NCBI GenBank assembly: GCA_905204225.1
Contig: CAJKZK010000031.1
Location: 1-16,153, forward strand
DNA length: 16,153 bases
Source: an uncultured Bacillota bacterium
Lineage (GTDB): Bacteria > Bacillota_I > Bacilli_A > RFN20 > CAG-449
Reading direction: 5' to 3'
The translations under genes were made by a program, and so were the position numbers. The notes beneath the pieces were generated by a model that was not told the origin of the DNA, searched no databases, and saw only the letters and a program-made list of their open reading frames with translations. Positions 6,586-14,170 of this stretch are shown here, piece after piece (within the stretch, counting starts at the first letter, position 1; every line of letters starts with the position of its first letter).

Positions 6586-8214
6586 CTAAACATTATAATG
6601 AGAATCTAATTTACTATAATCTTTATAATTTATTTTTTTATTTTTACGAATATAATTAGCGGTAATATCTCTATAATTATAAACTTCATTATTATTTGTT
6701 AATGAACCAATTAATTTATGAGATGAAAAATAATCATATTTTCTATAAACATTTCTATGTAGAGCAATATAATCTAAAACTGCAACTTTATATGTTTTAT
6801 TTTGATCAAGAGAAATAGCATTAACATTATAAACACTATTATAACTTGCTTGATTATAAATCTCATTTCCTTTAGCTTCAATAACTAAAATTTCATTATC
6901 AAAAGGTAAAGCTTTATATAAAGAAGAATAAGTTAAATTACCTTTATTAATTGAACTTCTTGATTTATTAACTAAACTAAAATCAATATCATATCCTTGA
7001 CTTAGTGCTTCTTTTGCAATCGCGGTAGCAACTAAGTTAGGAAAAGAAATAGTAGAAGAACAACTATTAGTCATATATCCATTAAAATTACCTAAAGTTT
7101 CATTAGCAATATCTTGAATTTCTTGAGTATTATATTGATTATATAATGATACTAAATCTTCATCATAATTTTTAATAGATGTTATTTCACTAACATCATT
7201 TTCATGATTAGAATAATTCATTAAACTTATTTCACCATTAGTAATTGATAAATTTATTTCACCATAAGATTGACCATTACAGCTTGCTTGAATAAAAGGA
7301 ACATTATTAATTAAATATTTTTCATATTGATGAGAATGAGCACAAAAAACAGCATCAGTGTATCTTTTATTACTAATAGGACTAATATCAGTAATAGAAG
7401 TATCTATTTGATCAAAAGAAGTATGCGCATCAACAATTACTACATCACAATTTTGATTAACTTTTAATTCGTTAGATAAATCTTTAATAACATTTGTTGG
7501 ATTAACAAAAGTATAATTATCAATATAATTAGAAGTAATCGAAGTTATTTATTTTTCACCAATAACTCCAATAATACCAACTTTTAAACCATTTTCTAAT
7601 TCTTTTATAGTATAACTAGATGCTATATCGCTAGCTTGATCAAGAACAATATTATTTTCTAAATCATAATTATATAAATTAGCACATAAAAAAGGTGTTT
7701 GATAATTAGTATCGATATCATATAAAGCTTTATTTTGCTTAATATATTTAGTTGACCAATCAAATTCATGATTACCTAAAGTAAAACAATCAAAACCTAT
7801 ATTATTCATAACTTTAGTTAAGAATTCACCACGATTAGAATTAGACAAAATTGAACCTTGCCACATATCTCCTGAATTTAAAATAAGAGTATTATCTTCT
7901 TTTCTTTTATTTTTAAAAAAAGTACCGTATTTTAATAAACCAAGTTCCGAACCATTTTCTTCTATAGATCCATGAAAATCATTAGTGGCTAATAAATGTA
8001 ATTCTCTAGTAATATTATCATTTTTATTCACGCTGCTATGAGATGAACTTGAAATAGAAGAACTGTTACTGCTAGTGGAACTACTTAAAATAGTGCTAGT
8101 AGAGTTACTAACACTTGAATTGATGGAACTAGAAGTTGAATTAACAATAGAGTTGTTAATTATATTACAACTAGTAAGTAATAAACAAAGGAGTAATGTA
8201 ATGTGCTTTTTCAT
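6586..8214 (-). pseudogene. Secreted 5'-nucleotidase/UshA-like lipoprotein, interrupted by one in-frame stop
   Basis: Read as one frame, this is 542 codons with a single TAA at codon 222 (bases 7549-7551). The first part has a lipoprotein signal (MKKHITLLLCLLLTSC, lipidated Cys16), a Ser/Asn/Thr-rich linker to about residue 65, and the first metallophosphatase blocks: ND79-F-H81, SGD116 and G147-N-H-E. After the stop the frame stays open for 320 codons. It still holds D262-A-H264, the CAHSHQ block (H293, H295) and a 5'-nucleotidase C-terminal domain with VNKSRSSINKGNLTYSSLYK and ALPFDNE. The intact enzyme would dephosphorylate nucleotides outside the cell. The shortened 221-residue product would lack half the metal ligands. 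CAA (Gln) changed to TAA is a likely cause. No ribosome binding site is evident; the gene starts 11 bases after pyrG, so it may be coupled to it. Sequencing error or readthrough is possible. Confidence 0.85.
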
Positions 8215-8225
8215 GTTATTAAAAT

Positions 8226-9839
8226 TTATTTATTTTTTTTATTTTGATATTCAATAGAATTTTTTATAAAACCATAAAATAATGGGTGAGGTCTATTTGG
8301 TCTTGATAAAAATTCTGGATGGAATTGACTTGCAATAAAATAAGGATGATTTTTTAATTCAAGAATTTCTACTAAATTTTTATCTTCATTAATACCTGAA
8401 GCAATTAAACCATTTTCTTCAAATGATTTTAAATAGGCATTATTAAATTCATAACGATGACGATGTCTTTCTTGAATGTGTTTTTTATTATATAAAGAAT
8501 ATGCTAAAGTATTATCTTTTAAAGTACAATTATATAAACCTAATCTTAATGTACCACCTTTATTAACAATATTAGCTTTATCATCAAGAATAGTTATAAC
8601 TGGATTAGATGTATTTTCATCAAATTCTGTAGAAGATGCATCTTTTAAATTTAAAACATTTCTAGCAAATTCAATTGCGCATAATTGCATACCTAAACAA
8701 ATTCCTAAAAATGGAATATTATTAGTTCTAGCATAATTTATAGCAAGAATTTTACCTTCAACAGCTCTAATACCAAATCCACCAGGGACAAGAATTCCAT
8801 CGGCATTTTTTAATCTTTCAACATGATTTTCTTCTGTTAATTCTTCAGCAGAAACCCAATCAATTTTAATTTTTTTATTTAAAGCATATCCAGCATGTTT
8901 TAATGCTTCATTAACAGATAAGTAAGCATCATGTAATTGAACATATTTTCCTACTAAAGCAATATTAATTTCACCTTGAAGATTTTTAATTCTATCAATT
9001 AAAGCATTCCATTCACTCATATCAATAGGCTTAGTATGGAAACCAAAATAATCACAAATATAATCATCAACATGTTGAGCATGAAGACTTGTTACTACTT
9101 CATATAAAATAGGAGCGTCTTTAGCTTGAATAACTGCTTCTTTTTTTACATCACAAAATAAAGCAATTTTTTCTTTCATTTGTTCATTAATATCAACTTC
9201 AGTTCTTAAAATAATCATATCTGGTTGAATACCAATAGATCTTAATTCTTTGACACTATGTTGAGTAGGTTTAGTTTTTAATTCATCAGCTGCTCTTAAA
9301 TAAGGAACTAAAGTATTATGAATAAAAAAAGTATTTTGAGCCCCAACATCTCTTCTTAATTGTCTAATTGCTTCTAAAAAAGGTAATGATTCAATATCAC
9401 CAACTGTACCACCAATTTCTGTAATAACAACATCAGCTTTGGATACTTCACCTGCTAACAATGCTTTTTCTTTAATTTCATTAGTAATATGTGGAATTAC
9501 TTGGACAGTCTTACCTAAATAATCTCCACGTCTTTCTTTTTCAATGACTGTTGAATAAACTTTACCAGAAGTAATATTTGATTCTTTTGTTAAGTTTTCA
9601 TCAATAAATCTTTCATAATGACCTAAATCAAGGTCTGTTTCAGCTCCATCATCAGTAACAAATACTTCACCATGTTGATATGGTGACATTGTACCTGGGT
9701 CAACATTAATATATGGATCAAATTTTTGCATAAAAACTTTTAATCCACGATTTTTTAGTAATCTTCCAATACTAGATGCGGCTATACCTTTTCCTAAAGA
9801 AGATACAACACCGCCTGTAACAAATATATATTTTGCCAT
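8226..9839 (-). CDS. pyrG: CTP synthase
   Basis: A 537-residue CTP synthase, full length for the family. It converts UTP, ATP and glutamine to CTP in the cytoplasm, the last step of pyrimidine nucleotide synthesis. The synthetase domain begins with the P-loop FVTGGVVSSLGKGIAASSIG and includes KFDPYINVDPGTMSPYQHGE and ITEIGGTVGDIESLPFLEA. The glutaminase domain holds the nucleophile Cys381 in LGICLGMQLC and H507/E509 in SQFHPEF. I chose the ATG at 9837-9839 because GTGAGGAAAAT sits just upstream and the protein then opens MAKYIFVTGG. An in-frame ATG 60 bases earlier (9899) has no ribosome binding site and would add a non-homologous tail. It is divergent from pyrR and is followed by the broken nucleotidase gene. 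Confidence 0.97.
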   Translation of the reverse strand: MAKYIFVTGGVVSSLGKGIAASSIGRLLKNRGLKVFMQKFDPYINVDPGTMSPYQHGEVFVTDDGAETDLDLGHYERFIDENLTKESNITSGKVYSTVIEKERRGDYLGKTVQVIPHITNEIKEKALLAGEVSKADVVITEIGGTVGDIESLPFLEAIRQLRRDVGAQNTFFIHNTLVPYLRAADELKTKPTQHSVKELRSIGIQPDMIILRTEVDINEQMKEKIALFCDVKKEAVIQAKDAPILYEVVTSLHAQHVDDYICDYFGFHTKPIDMSEWNALIDRIKNLQGEINIALVGKYVQLHDAYLSVNEALKHAGYALNKKIKIDWVSAEELTEENHVERLKNADGILVPGGFGIRAVEGKILAINYARTNNIPFLGICLGMQLCAIEFARNVLNLKDASSTEFDENTSNPVITILDDKANIVNKGGTLRLGLYNCTLKDNTLAYSLYNKKHIQERHRHRYEFNNAYLKSFEENGLIASGINEDKNLVEILELKNHPYFIASQFHPEFLSRPNRPHPLFYGFIKNSIEYQNKKNK

Positions 9840-10010
9840 TTTATTTTCCTCACAAACTTTTTTTATTATAAATCTATAGTTTGTATTTTTCATTAACAAT
9901 TAATTATTTTTTTTAATTTTTTTTCTTAGTTTATTTATAATAAAATCACTAATTAAAAATCATTACTATAATTATTAAAATGATGTAATAAAAAAATAAT
10001 TAAAAAATGT
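9840..10010. other. AT-rich divergent intergenic region between pyrG and pyrR
   Basis: This stretch is extremely AT-rich with long A and T runs. On the minus strand it must carry the pyrG promoter: a TATAAT occurs about 25 bases before the chosen ATG, but no good -35 box can be assigned. I see no gene, RNA or repeat in it. A short minus-strand reading frame further right (9953-10168) has no ribosome binding site and runs antisense through the pyrR leader. Confidence 0.5.
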
Positions 10011-10039
10011 TTGATTTTTTTTATGTGGGTTGTTAAACT
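10011..10039 (+). promoter_or_regulatory. Putative promoter of pyrR-uraA operon
   Basis: TTGATT (10011-10016) and TAAACT (10034-10039) are separated by 17 bases, with a TGT immediately before the -10 box (extended -10). Transcription would begin near 10046, giving a leader of about 140 bases ahead of pyrR. Confidence 0.5.
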
Positions 10040-10075
10040 ATAAGGGAATAAAATAATCTTTAATTTGGTACAAGA

Positions 10076-10166
10076 GATGCCGACAAGATTCAAAAATGTA
10101 GCTGAGGCTATATTACAATTAAAAGATTTCAAGTGTCTTGTCGCGTTTGTGACAAGGCATTTTTTC
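10076..10166 (+). promoter_or_regulatory. pyr attenuator: competing antiterminator and terminator structures
   Basis: The leader before pyrR can fold in two exclusive ways. CGACAAGA (10081-10088) pairs perfectly with TCTTGTCG (10136-10143). The latter is also the 5' side of a terminator stem, 10133-10144 with 10149-10160, which has a GTTT loop and six T residues. Between them lies TGTAGCTGAGGCTATATTACA, with a small inner stem. Its CTGAGGCT resembles the GNGAGGYU part of the PyrR-binding RNA consensus. The position right before pyrR and uraA fits UMP/PyrR-controlled attenuation as known in Bacillus. The PyrR-site match is only partial. Confidence 0.65.
10133..10165 (+). terminator. Leader (attenuator) terminator upstream of pyrR
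   Basis: A 12-base-pair stem that includes three G-U pairs (10133-10144 with 10149-10160) and a GTTT tetraloop is followed by TTTTTT. It ends 5 bases before the AGGAGG of pyrR, so it can only be a conditional terminator for the pyrR operon. Confidence 0.8.
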
Positions 10167-10184
10167 ATTTAGGAGGTAAATGAA

Positions 10185-10724
10185 ATGAGATTAAAGACCG
10201 TTTTATTTAATGAAATAGCAATGCAAAGAGCATTGAGCCGTATTTCGCACGAAATCATTGAAAAGAACAATGGTGTAGAAGATGTTGTCTTGATAGGTAT
10301 TAAGACAAGGGGTGTGCCAATGGCTAATCTCATCAAAGAGAAAATTAAACAAATTGATGGGAGAGAATTGCTATCGGGGACTTTGGACATAACTTTGTAT
10401 CGTGATGATTTATCAGAGTTAGGACAAATGCCATTAGTAAGTGATTCTCACATAGACTTTGACATTAAAGGGAAAAAAGTTATTCTATGCGATGATGTTA
10501 TTTTTACTGGTAGAACTGTAAGAGCGGCAATAGACGCAATTATGAAACTTGGGCGTCCAAAAACAATTCAGCTAGCGGTGCTTATAGACCGAGGGCATCG
10601 TGAATTACCAATAAGAGCTGATTATGTTGGAAAGAATGTCCCTACCTCACTTGATGAAGTAGTTGCAGTCAAATTTAATGAAACAGATGGAGAAATGAAT
10701 GTTTCATTATATTCAAAAGATTAA
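10185..10724 (+). CDS. pyrR: PyrR, pyrimidine operon regulator / uracil phosphoribosyltransferase
   Basis: A 179-residue PyrR, typical length. The PRPP-binding motif VILCDDVIFTGRT is at 99-111. LIGIKTRGVPMA near the N-terminus and DRGHRELPIRADYVGKNVPTS are both characteristic of PyrR. With bound UMP the protein binds pyr leader RNA and promotes termination; it also has uracil phosphoribosyltransferase activity. It has an AGGAGG ribosome binding site 9 bases before the ATG, and its own leader carries an attenuator, so it is likely autoregulated. uraA follows after 18 bases. The base composition differs from its neighbours: hand counts of three successive 60-base lines (10201-10380) gave 20, 23 and 22 G+C, against 13 for a line of the flavoprotein gene. 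It also uses CGT and CGA for several arginines where neighbours use AGA. Recent transfer is possible. Confidence 0.95.
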   Translation: MRLKTVLFNEIAMQRALSRISHEIIEKNNGVEDVVLIGIKTRGVPMANLIKEKIKQIDGRELLSGTLDITLYRDDLSELGQMPLVSDSHIDFDIKGKKVILCDDVIFTGRTVRAAIDAIMKLGRPKTIQLAVLIDRGHRELPIRADYVGKNVPTSLDEVVAVKFNETDGEMNVSLYSKD

Positions 10725-10742
10725 AAGAATGGGAGAAAAAAC

Positions 10743-12128
10743 ATGGAAAACAATTTAATCTATGGTGTACATGACCGTCCACCATTTGGCAAAACATTAA
10801 TCTTTGCCTTTCAACAAGTTTTAGCAATTTTAGCAGCTACAATTGCTGTACCAGCAATCGTTGGTAACGGAATGAGTCAATCTGCAGCATTATTTGGCGC
10901 AGGTATTGGAACAATCGTTTATTTATTATTTACAAAATTTAAAAGCCCTGTTTTCTTAGGAAGTTCATTTGCTTTCATAGGAAGTATGCTTGCAGCATTT
11001 GCAGGTGGTGTATCAATGAGTGTTGGATATTTAGGCTTAATCATTGGTGCAGTATTAGCAGGTTTAGTATATGTTATCTTAGCTTTAATAGTTAAAAAAT
11101 TTGGTGTCGGTTGGGTAAATAAATTAATGCCAGCAGTTGTCGTTGGCCCAACAGTTGCAATTATCGGTTTAAGTTTAGCAGGAAATGCTATTGGAGATTT
11201 ATTTGCTGGTGGTCTTAAAGATGCTGCAGGAGCTTCAATTTGCAATCCATATATAGCTATTTTATGTGGACTTGTTACATTAGGTGTTACTGTTGCATGT
11301 TCAGTTTATGGTAAAAAGATGGTAAAAATGATACCATTTATTCTTGGTATTTTAGCAGGTTATGCTTTAGCAGCTATCTTTACTGGTTTTGGCCATTTAT
11401 TTAACGTTGACGCTTTAAAAGTAATTAATTTTGGTTTATTTGCTGATATTAAATGGTATCCAGATTTTACTTTCTTAACTGCATTTAAAGGATTTGGTGA
11501 ATTTACTTGGGCTAGATTAGGAACAATTGCAGTTGCTTATGTTCCAGTTGCATTCGTTGTCTTTGCTGAACATATTGCTGATCATAAAAACTTATCAACA
11601 GTTATTGGTAGTGATTTATTAGTTGATCCAGGTCTTGATAAAACATTACTTGGTGATGGTGTTGGTTCTATGGCTGGTGCTATCTTTGGTGGTTGCCCAA
11701 ATACTACTTATGGTGAATCAGTTGGTTGTGTTGCTATTAGTAGAAATGCATCAGTATCAACAATCTTTACAACTGCTATTATGTGTATTGTTGCTTCATT
11801 CGTTGGTCCATTTGTAACATTCTTAGCTACAATTCCTTCATGTGTTATGGGTGGAGTTTGTATTGCTTTATATGGTTTTATCGCTGTATCTGGATTAAAA
11901 ATGATTCAAGATGTAGATTTAAATGATAATAGAAATTTATTCGTTGTCTCAGTTATCTTAATTGCAGGTATTGGTGGAATGACATTATCATTTGGTCAAG
12001 TTACAATTACAGAAGTTGCTTGTGCTCTTATCTTAGGTATCTTAACTAGAGTTTTAGTTAGCTTTAAAAAAGATAATAAAGAAGAAGTTATCGAAACAAA
12101 AACTACTGAAGAAGATAAAGTAGAATAA
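10743..12128 (+). CDS. uraA: Uracil permease, NCS2 nucleobase:cation symporter
   Basis: A 461-residue membrane protein of the UraA/PyrP branch of the NCS2 family, with about 14 hydrophobic segments. It opens with YGVHDRPPFGKTLIFAFQQV, very like other uracil permeases. It has FLGSSFAFIG in helix 3, the FVVFAEHIADHKN segment in helix 8 (the Glu binds uracil in UraA) and GGCPNTTYGES in helix 10, which is diagnostic for the family. It imports uracil with protons across the cytoplasmic membrane. The tail after about residue 445 is charged and rich in Lys, Glu and Thr, probably cytoplasmic. It lies 18 bases after pyrR behind a GGGAG ribosome binding site, so it falls under the same attenuator. PyrR can use the imported uracil to make UMP. 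Confidence 0.95.
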   Translation: MENNLIYGVHDRPPFGKTLIFAFQQVLAILAATIAVPAIVGNGMSQSAALFGAGIGTIVYLLFTKFKSPVFLGSSFAFIGSMLAAFAGGVSMSVGYLGLIIGAVLAGLVYVILALIVKKFGVGWVNKLMPAVVVGPTVAIIGLSLAGNAIGDLFAGGLKDAAGASICNPYIAILCGLVTLGVTVACSVYGKKMVKMIPFILGILAGYALAAIFTGFGHLFNVDALKVINFGLFADIKWYPDFTFLTAFKGFGEFTWARLGTIAVAYVPVAFVVFAEHIADHKNLSTVIGSDLLVDPGLDKTLLGDGVGSMAGAIFGGCPNTTYGESVGCVAISRNASVSTIFTTAIMCIVASFVGPFVTFLATIPSCVMGGVCIALYGFIAVSGLKMIQDVDLNDNRNLFVVSVILIAGIGGMTLSFGQVTITEVACALILGILTRVLVSFKKDNKEEVIETKTTEEDKVE

Positions 12129-12156
12129 TAATTTATAAGGAAAATAATTATAATAA

Positions 12157-12188
12157 AAAAATATCTGGACTAAAATCCAGATATTTTT
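12157..12188. terminator. Rho-independent terminator after uraA
   Basis: AAAATATCTGGA (12157-12168 plus one base) pairs with TCCAGATATTTT (12176-12188) around a CTAAAA loop. A T-run lies on the + strand and an A-run ahead of the stem, so it can work in both directions between uraA and the convergent FakA-like gene. Confidence 0.85.
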
Positions 12189-12233
12189 AATTACAATAAA
12201 TAATTAAATGATTTTTAAATAATTTAATGAATA

Positions 12234-12491
12234 TTAACCATGTAAACCTTTAGCTTGTCTAACCATATCTTCAACAACGATATCGTAGATTTCACCTAAA
12301 GAAGCACAATATTCAAGAACTTTCCAAGGTTCATTAGTGTGAAAATGAATTTTAATTAATTCATCATCGCCAACTGCTAATAAGCAATCACCTTTGAAAT
12401 GTGTTAAAAAATATTCATTGATTTTATCTTCATTGAGATTTTTTCCTTCAATGAGTAATTGTGTGTCATAACGGAATTCAATTTCTTCCAT
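12234..12491 (-). CDS. Free-standing FakA/YloV-like (DAK phosphatase family) domain protein
   Basis: An 85-residue protein. The segment DCLLAVGDDELIKIHFHTNEPWKVLEYCASLGEIYDIVVEDM matches the middle domain of FakA/YloV, where the pattern VVGDEDLIKVHVHTNDPGKVLEYA is followed by NI-x-I-E-N-M (recalled from the family). FakA is the ATP-binding fatty acid kinase, with an N-terminal DhaL-type domain and C-terminal domains that contact FakB. Here only the middle piece exists, with no kinase domain on either side. A strong promoter (TTGACT-16-TAAAAT), an AAAGGAG ribosome binding site at good spacing and a clean stop indicate a real, expressed gene and not debris. It could modulate FakA or bind an acyl-phosphate or metal, but the function is not known. 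Confidence 0.75.
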   Translation of the reverse strand: MEEIEFRYDTQLLIEGKNLNEDKINEYFLTHFKGDCLLAVGDDELIKIHFHTNEPWKVLEYCASLGEIYDIVVEDMVRQAKGLHG

Positions 12492-12512
12492 AGTTAGCTC
12501 CTTTACAACATA

Positions 12513-12540
12513 ATTTTATCATTAAAGTTTAAATAGTCAA
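12513..12540 (-). promoter_or_regulatory. Sigma-A promoter of the FakA-like small gene
   Basis: On the minus strand TTGACT (12535-12540) is followed after 16 bases by TAAAAT (12513-12518), with TGA just before it (extended -10). It is among the best promoters in the window, giving a leader of about 15 bases. Confidence 0.7.
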
Positions 12541-12618
12541 TAAATAAATAGTTAAATATAACTAACTGAATGATTTTAGTATTAAAAATATTTTGATAAA
12601 AAATAGTAAAAATAATGA

Positions 12619-12647
12619 TTGCTTTTAACATTGTATATAGATATATT
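12619..12647 (+). promoter_or_regulatory. Promoter of the decarboxylase-agmatinase operon
   Basis: TTGCTT (12619-12624) and TATATT (12642-12647) are separated by 17 bases. The predicted start near 12654 is immediately before a perfect hairpin. Confidence 0.55.
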
Positions 12648-12655
12648 TAATATGT

Positions 12656-12674
12656 AGAAAGATTATATCTTTCT
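12656..12674 (+). repeat. 5'-leader hairpin of the decarboxylase mRNA
   Basis: A perfect 8-base inverted repeat, AGAAAGAT-TAT-ATCTTTCT, begins within a few bases of the predicted transcription start and ends 17 bases before the ATG. There is no T-run of terminator type. It may stabilise the mRNA 5' end or affect access to the weak GAAGGTT ribosome binding site; the role is inferred. Confidence 0.45.
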
Positions 12675-12691
12675 TTAATGAAGGTTTAAGA

Positions 12692-14164
12692 ATGAAATCA
12701 TCTAAACAAAAAAAGACGCCTTTATTAACGGCGATTAAAAAATATATTGATTCTAATCCTGTCCCTTTTGATGTGCCTGGACATAAAATGGGAAGAATTC
12801 ATAATGAATTTACAGATTTAATAGGTATTAAAGTTTATCAAGCTGATATAAATGCACCTATTGGAATAGATAATTTATATAAAGGTACTGGTGTTATTTT
12901 TGAAAGTGAAATGTTACTAGCGGAAGCTTATGATGCTGATAAAGCAATATTTTTAATTAATGGTACCACTTCTGGAATTATGACAATGATTATGGGTTGT
13001 GTTAATTCTGGTGAAAAAATTATTTTACCAAGAAATGTTCATAAATCTGCTATTAATGCATTGATTGTTTCAGGGGCAATACCAGTATTTGTAGAGCCTG
13101 ATTTTGATCCAGAAAATGGTATTAGTAATGGTGTTAAAGTCGAAGATTATATTAATGCAATGGATAACAATTTAGATGCTACAGCTATATTTGTTATTAA
13201 TCCAACTTATTTTGGAGTATGTTCTGATTTAAAAACTATAGTAGAAGAAGCACATAAAAGAAACATGATTGTTATGGTTGATGAAGCTCATGGAGCGCAT
13301 TTACATTTTAATAATGAATTACCTTTATCAAGCATGCAAGCAGGTGCAGATATTGCTTCTTTATCAATTCATAAAACTTGTGGTTCTCTTACTCAATCTA
13401 GTGCTTTATTAATTAAAGGAAATAGAGTAGATTATCAAAGAATTAGAAAAACATATTCAATGTTTGGATCAACTTCACCTTCTCATTTGTTGCTTGCTTC
13501 TTTAGATGCAACAAGAAAATATATGGTTTTTGAAGGTAAAAAAGTTTTAAAAGAAAATTTAAAATTAGCAGAATATGCTAGAAATAATCTTAATAAAATA
13601 CCTGGTATACATGTTTTAGATAAATCATATTGCGATAATGATAATACAGGAAGATTTTCTTTTGATGAAACTAGATTAGTTATTAAAGTTGATGGATTAA
13701 GAATGTCTGGATTCCAAGTGTATTATGAAATAAGAAAAAATTATAATATTCAATTAGAATTAGCGGAAACTTATTTAGTACTAGCAATTTTAGCTATTGG
13801 TTCTACTAAAGATGATGTCGATAAGCTTATAGAAGCATTTAAAGATATGTCTAATAAATATTATCAAAAAGGTAAAAAACATCGTGTACCAATCTTAAAT
13901 TATGATTATGCTGATTTAGCAATTTCACCTAGACAGGCTTATTTTTCTCAATATAAAGTAGTACCTATTTCTTCAGCAGAAGGACAAATATCTTGTGAAA
14001 GTGTAATGATTTATCCACCAGGAATACCAATTTTAATTCCTGGAGAAAGAATTACTAAAAATATTATAGACATGTATAAATATTATGTAAGATCAAAAGG
14101 AACAATTATGTCTGATTCAAATGTAGGATTTATAAAAGTTGTAGATATTAAAAAGGAGGATTAA
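12692..14164 (+). CDS. speA: Orn/Lys/Arg decarboxylase family protein, probably arginine decarboxylase
   Basis: A 490-residue PLP-dependent fold-type I decarboxylase of the short Bacillus SpeA/YaaO type, with no response-regulator-like N-terminal wing domain. Key positions are PFDVPGHKMG (25-34), FLINGTTSGIMTMIMG, D197-E-A-H200 in VMVDEAHGAHLH, which holds the PLP ring, and the Schiff-base K228 in SLSIHKTCGS. The C-terminal domain has SPRQAYFS and YPPGIPILIPGERI. The family decarboxylates arginine, lysine or ornithine. The adjacent agmatinase gene makes arginine (to agmatine) the likely substrate. No ornithine or lysine pathway gene is present. The start follows a modest GAAGG ribosome binding site. 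The speB ribosome binding site overlaps the 3' end of this gene, so the two are translated from one mRNA. Confidence 0.85.
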   Translation: MKSSKQKKTPLLTAIKKYIDSNPVPFDVPGHKMGRIHNEFTDLIGIKVYQADINAPIGIDNLYKGTGVIFESEMLLAEAYDADKAIFLINGTTSGIMTMIMGCVNSGEKIILPRNVHKSAINALIVSGAIPVFVEPDFDPENGISNGVKVEDYINAMDNNLDATAIFVINPTYFGVCSDLKTIVEEAHKRNMIVMVDEAHGAHLHFNNELPLSSMQAGADIASLSIHKTCGSLTQSSALLIKGNRVDYQRIRKTYSMFGSTSPSHLLLASLDATRKYMVFEGKKVLKENLKLAEYARNNLNKIPGIHVLDKSYCDNDNTGRFSFDETRLVIKVDGLRMSGFQVYYEIRKNYNIQLELAETYLVLAILAIGSTKDDVDKLIEAFKDMSNKYYQKGKKHRVPILNYDYADLAISPRQAYFSQYKVVPISSAEGQISCESVMIYPPGIPILIPGERITKNIIDMYKYYVRSKGTIMSDSNVGFIKVVDIKKED

Positions 14165-14170
14165 CTTAAT

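Noticed and set aside
6586..7221. Separate 211-residue gene starting at 7221
   Set aside because: The same frame is open without interruption back to the TAA at 7549 and carries metallophosphatase motifs. The ATG is an internal methionine of the broken nucleotidase, with no ribosome binding site.
7549..7551. Alternative genetic code or stop-codon recoding explaining the internal TAA
   Set aside because: All other genes in the window end at TAA or TAG in the expected place, and no recoding structure was recognised. A point mutation is the simpler reading.
9840..9899. Longer pyrG reading frame starting at 9899
   Set aside because: The 20 extra residues do not resemble a CTP synthase start and lack a ribosome binding site. 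The ATG at 9837-9839 has GTGAGGAAAAT upstream and gives the classic MAKYIFVTGG opening.
9953..10168. 71-codon minus-strand frame over the pyrR leader
   Set aside because: It has no ribosome binding site and no recognisable protein features, and it is antisense to the attenuator structures.
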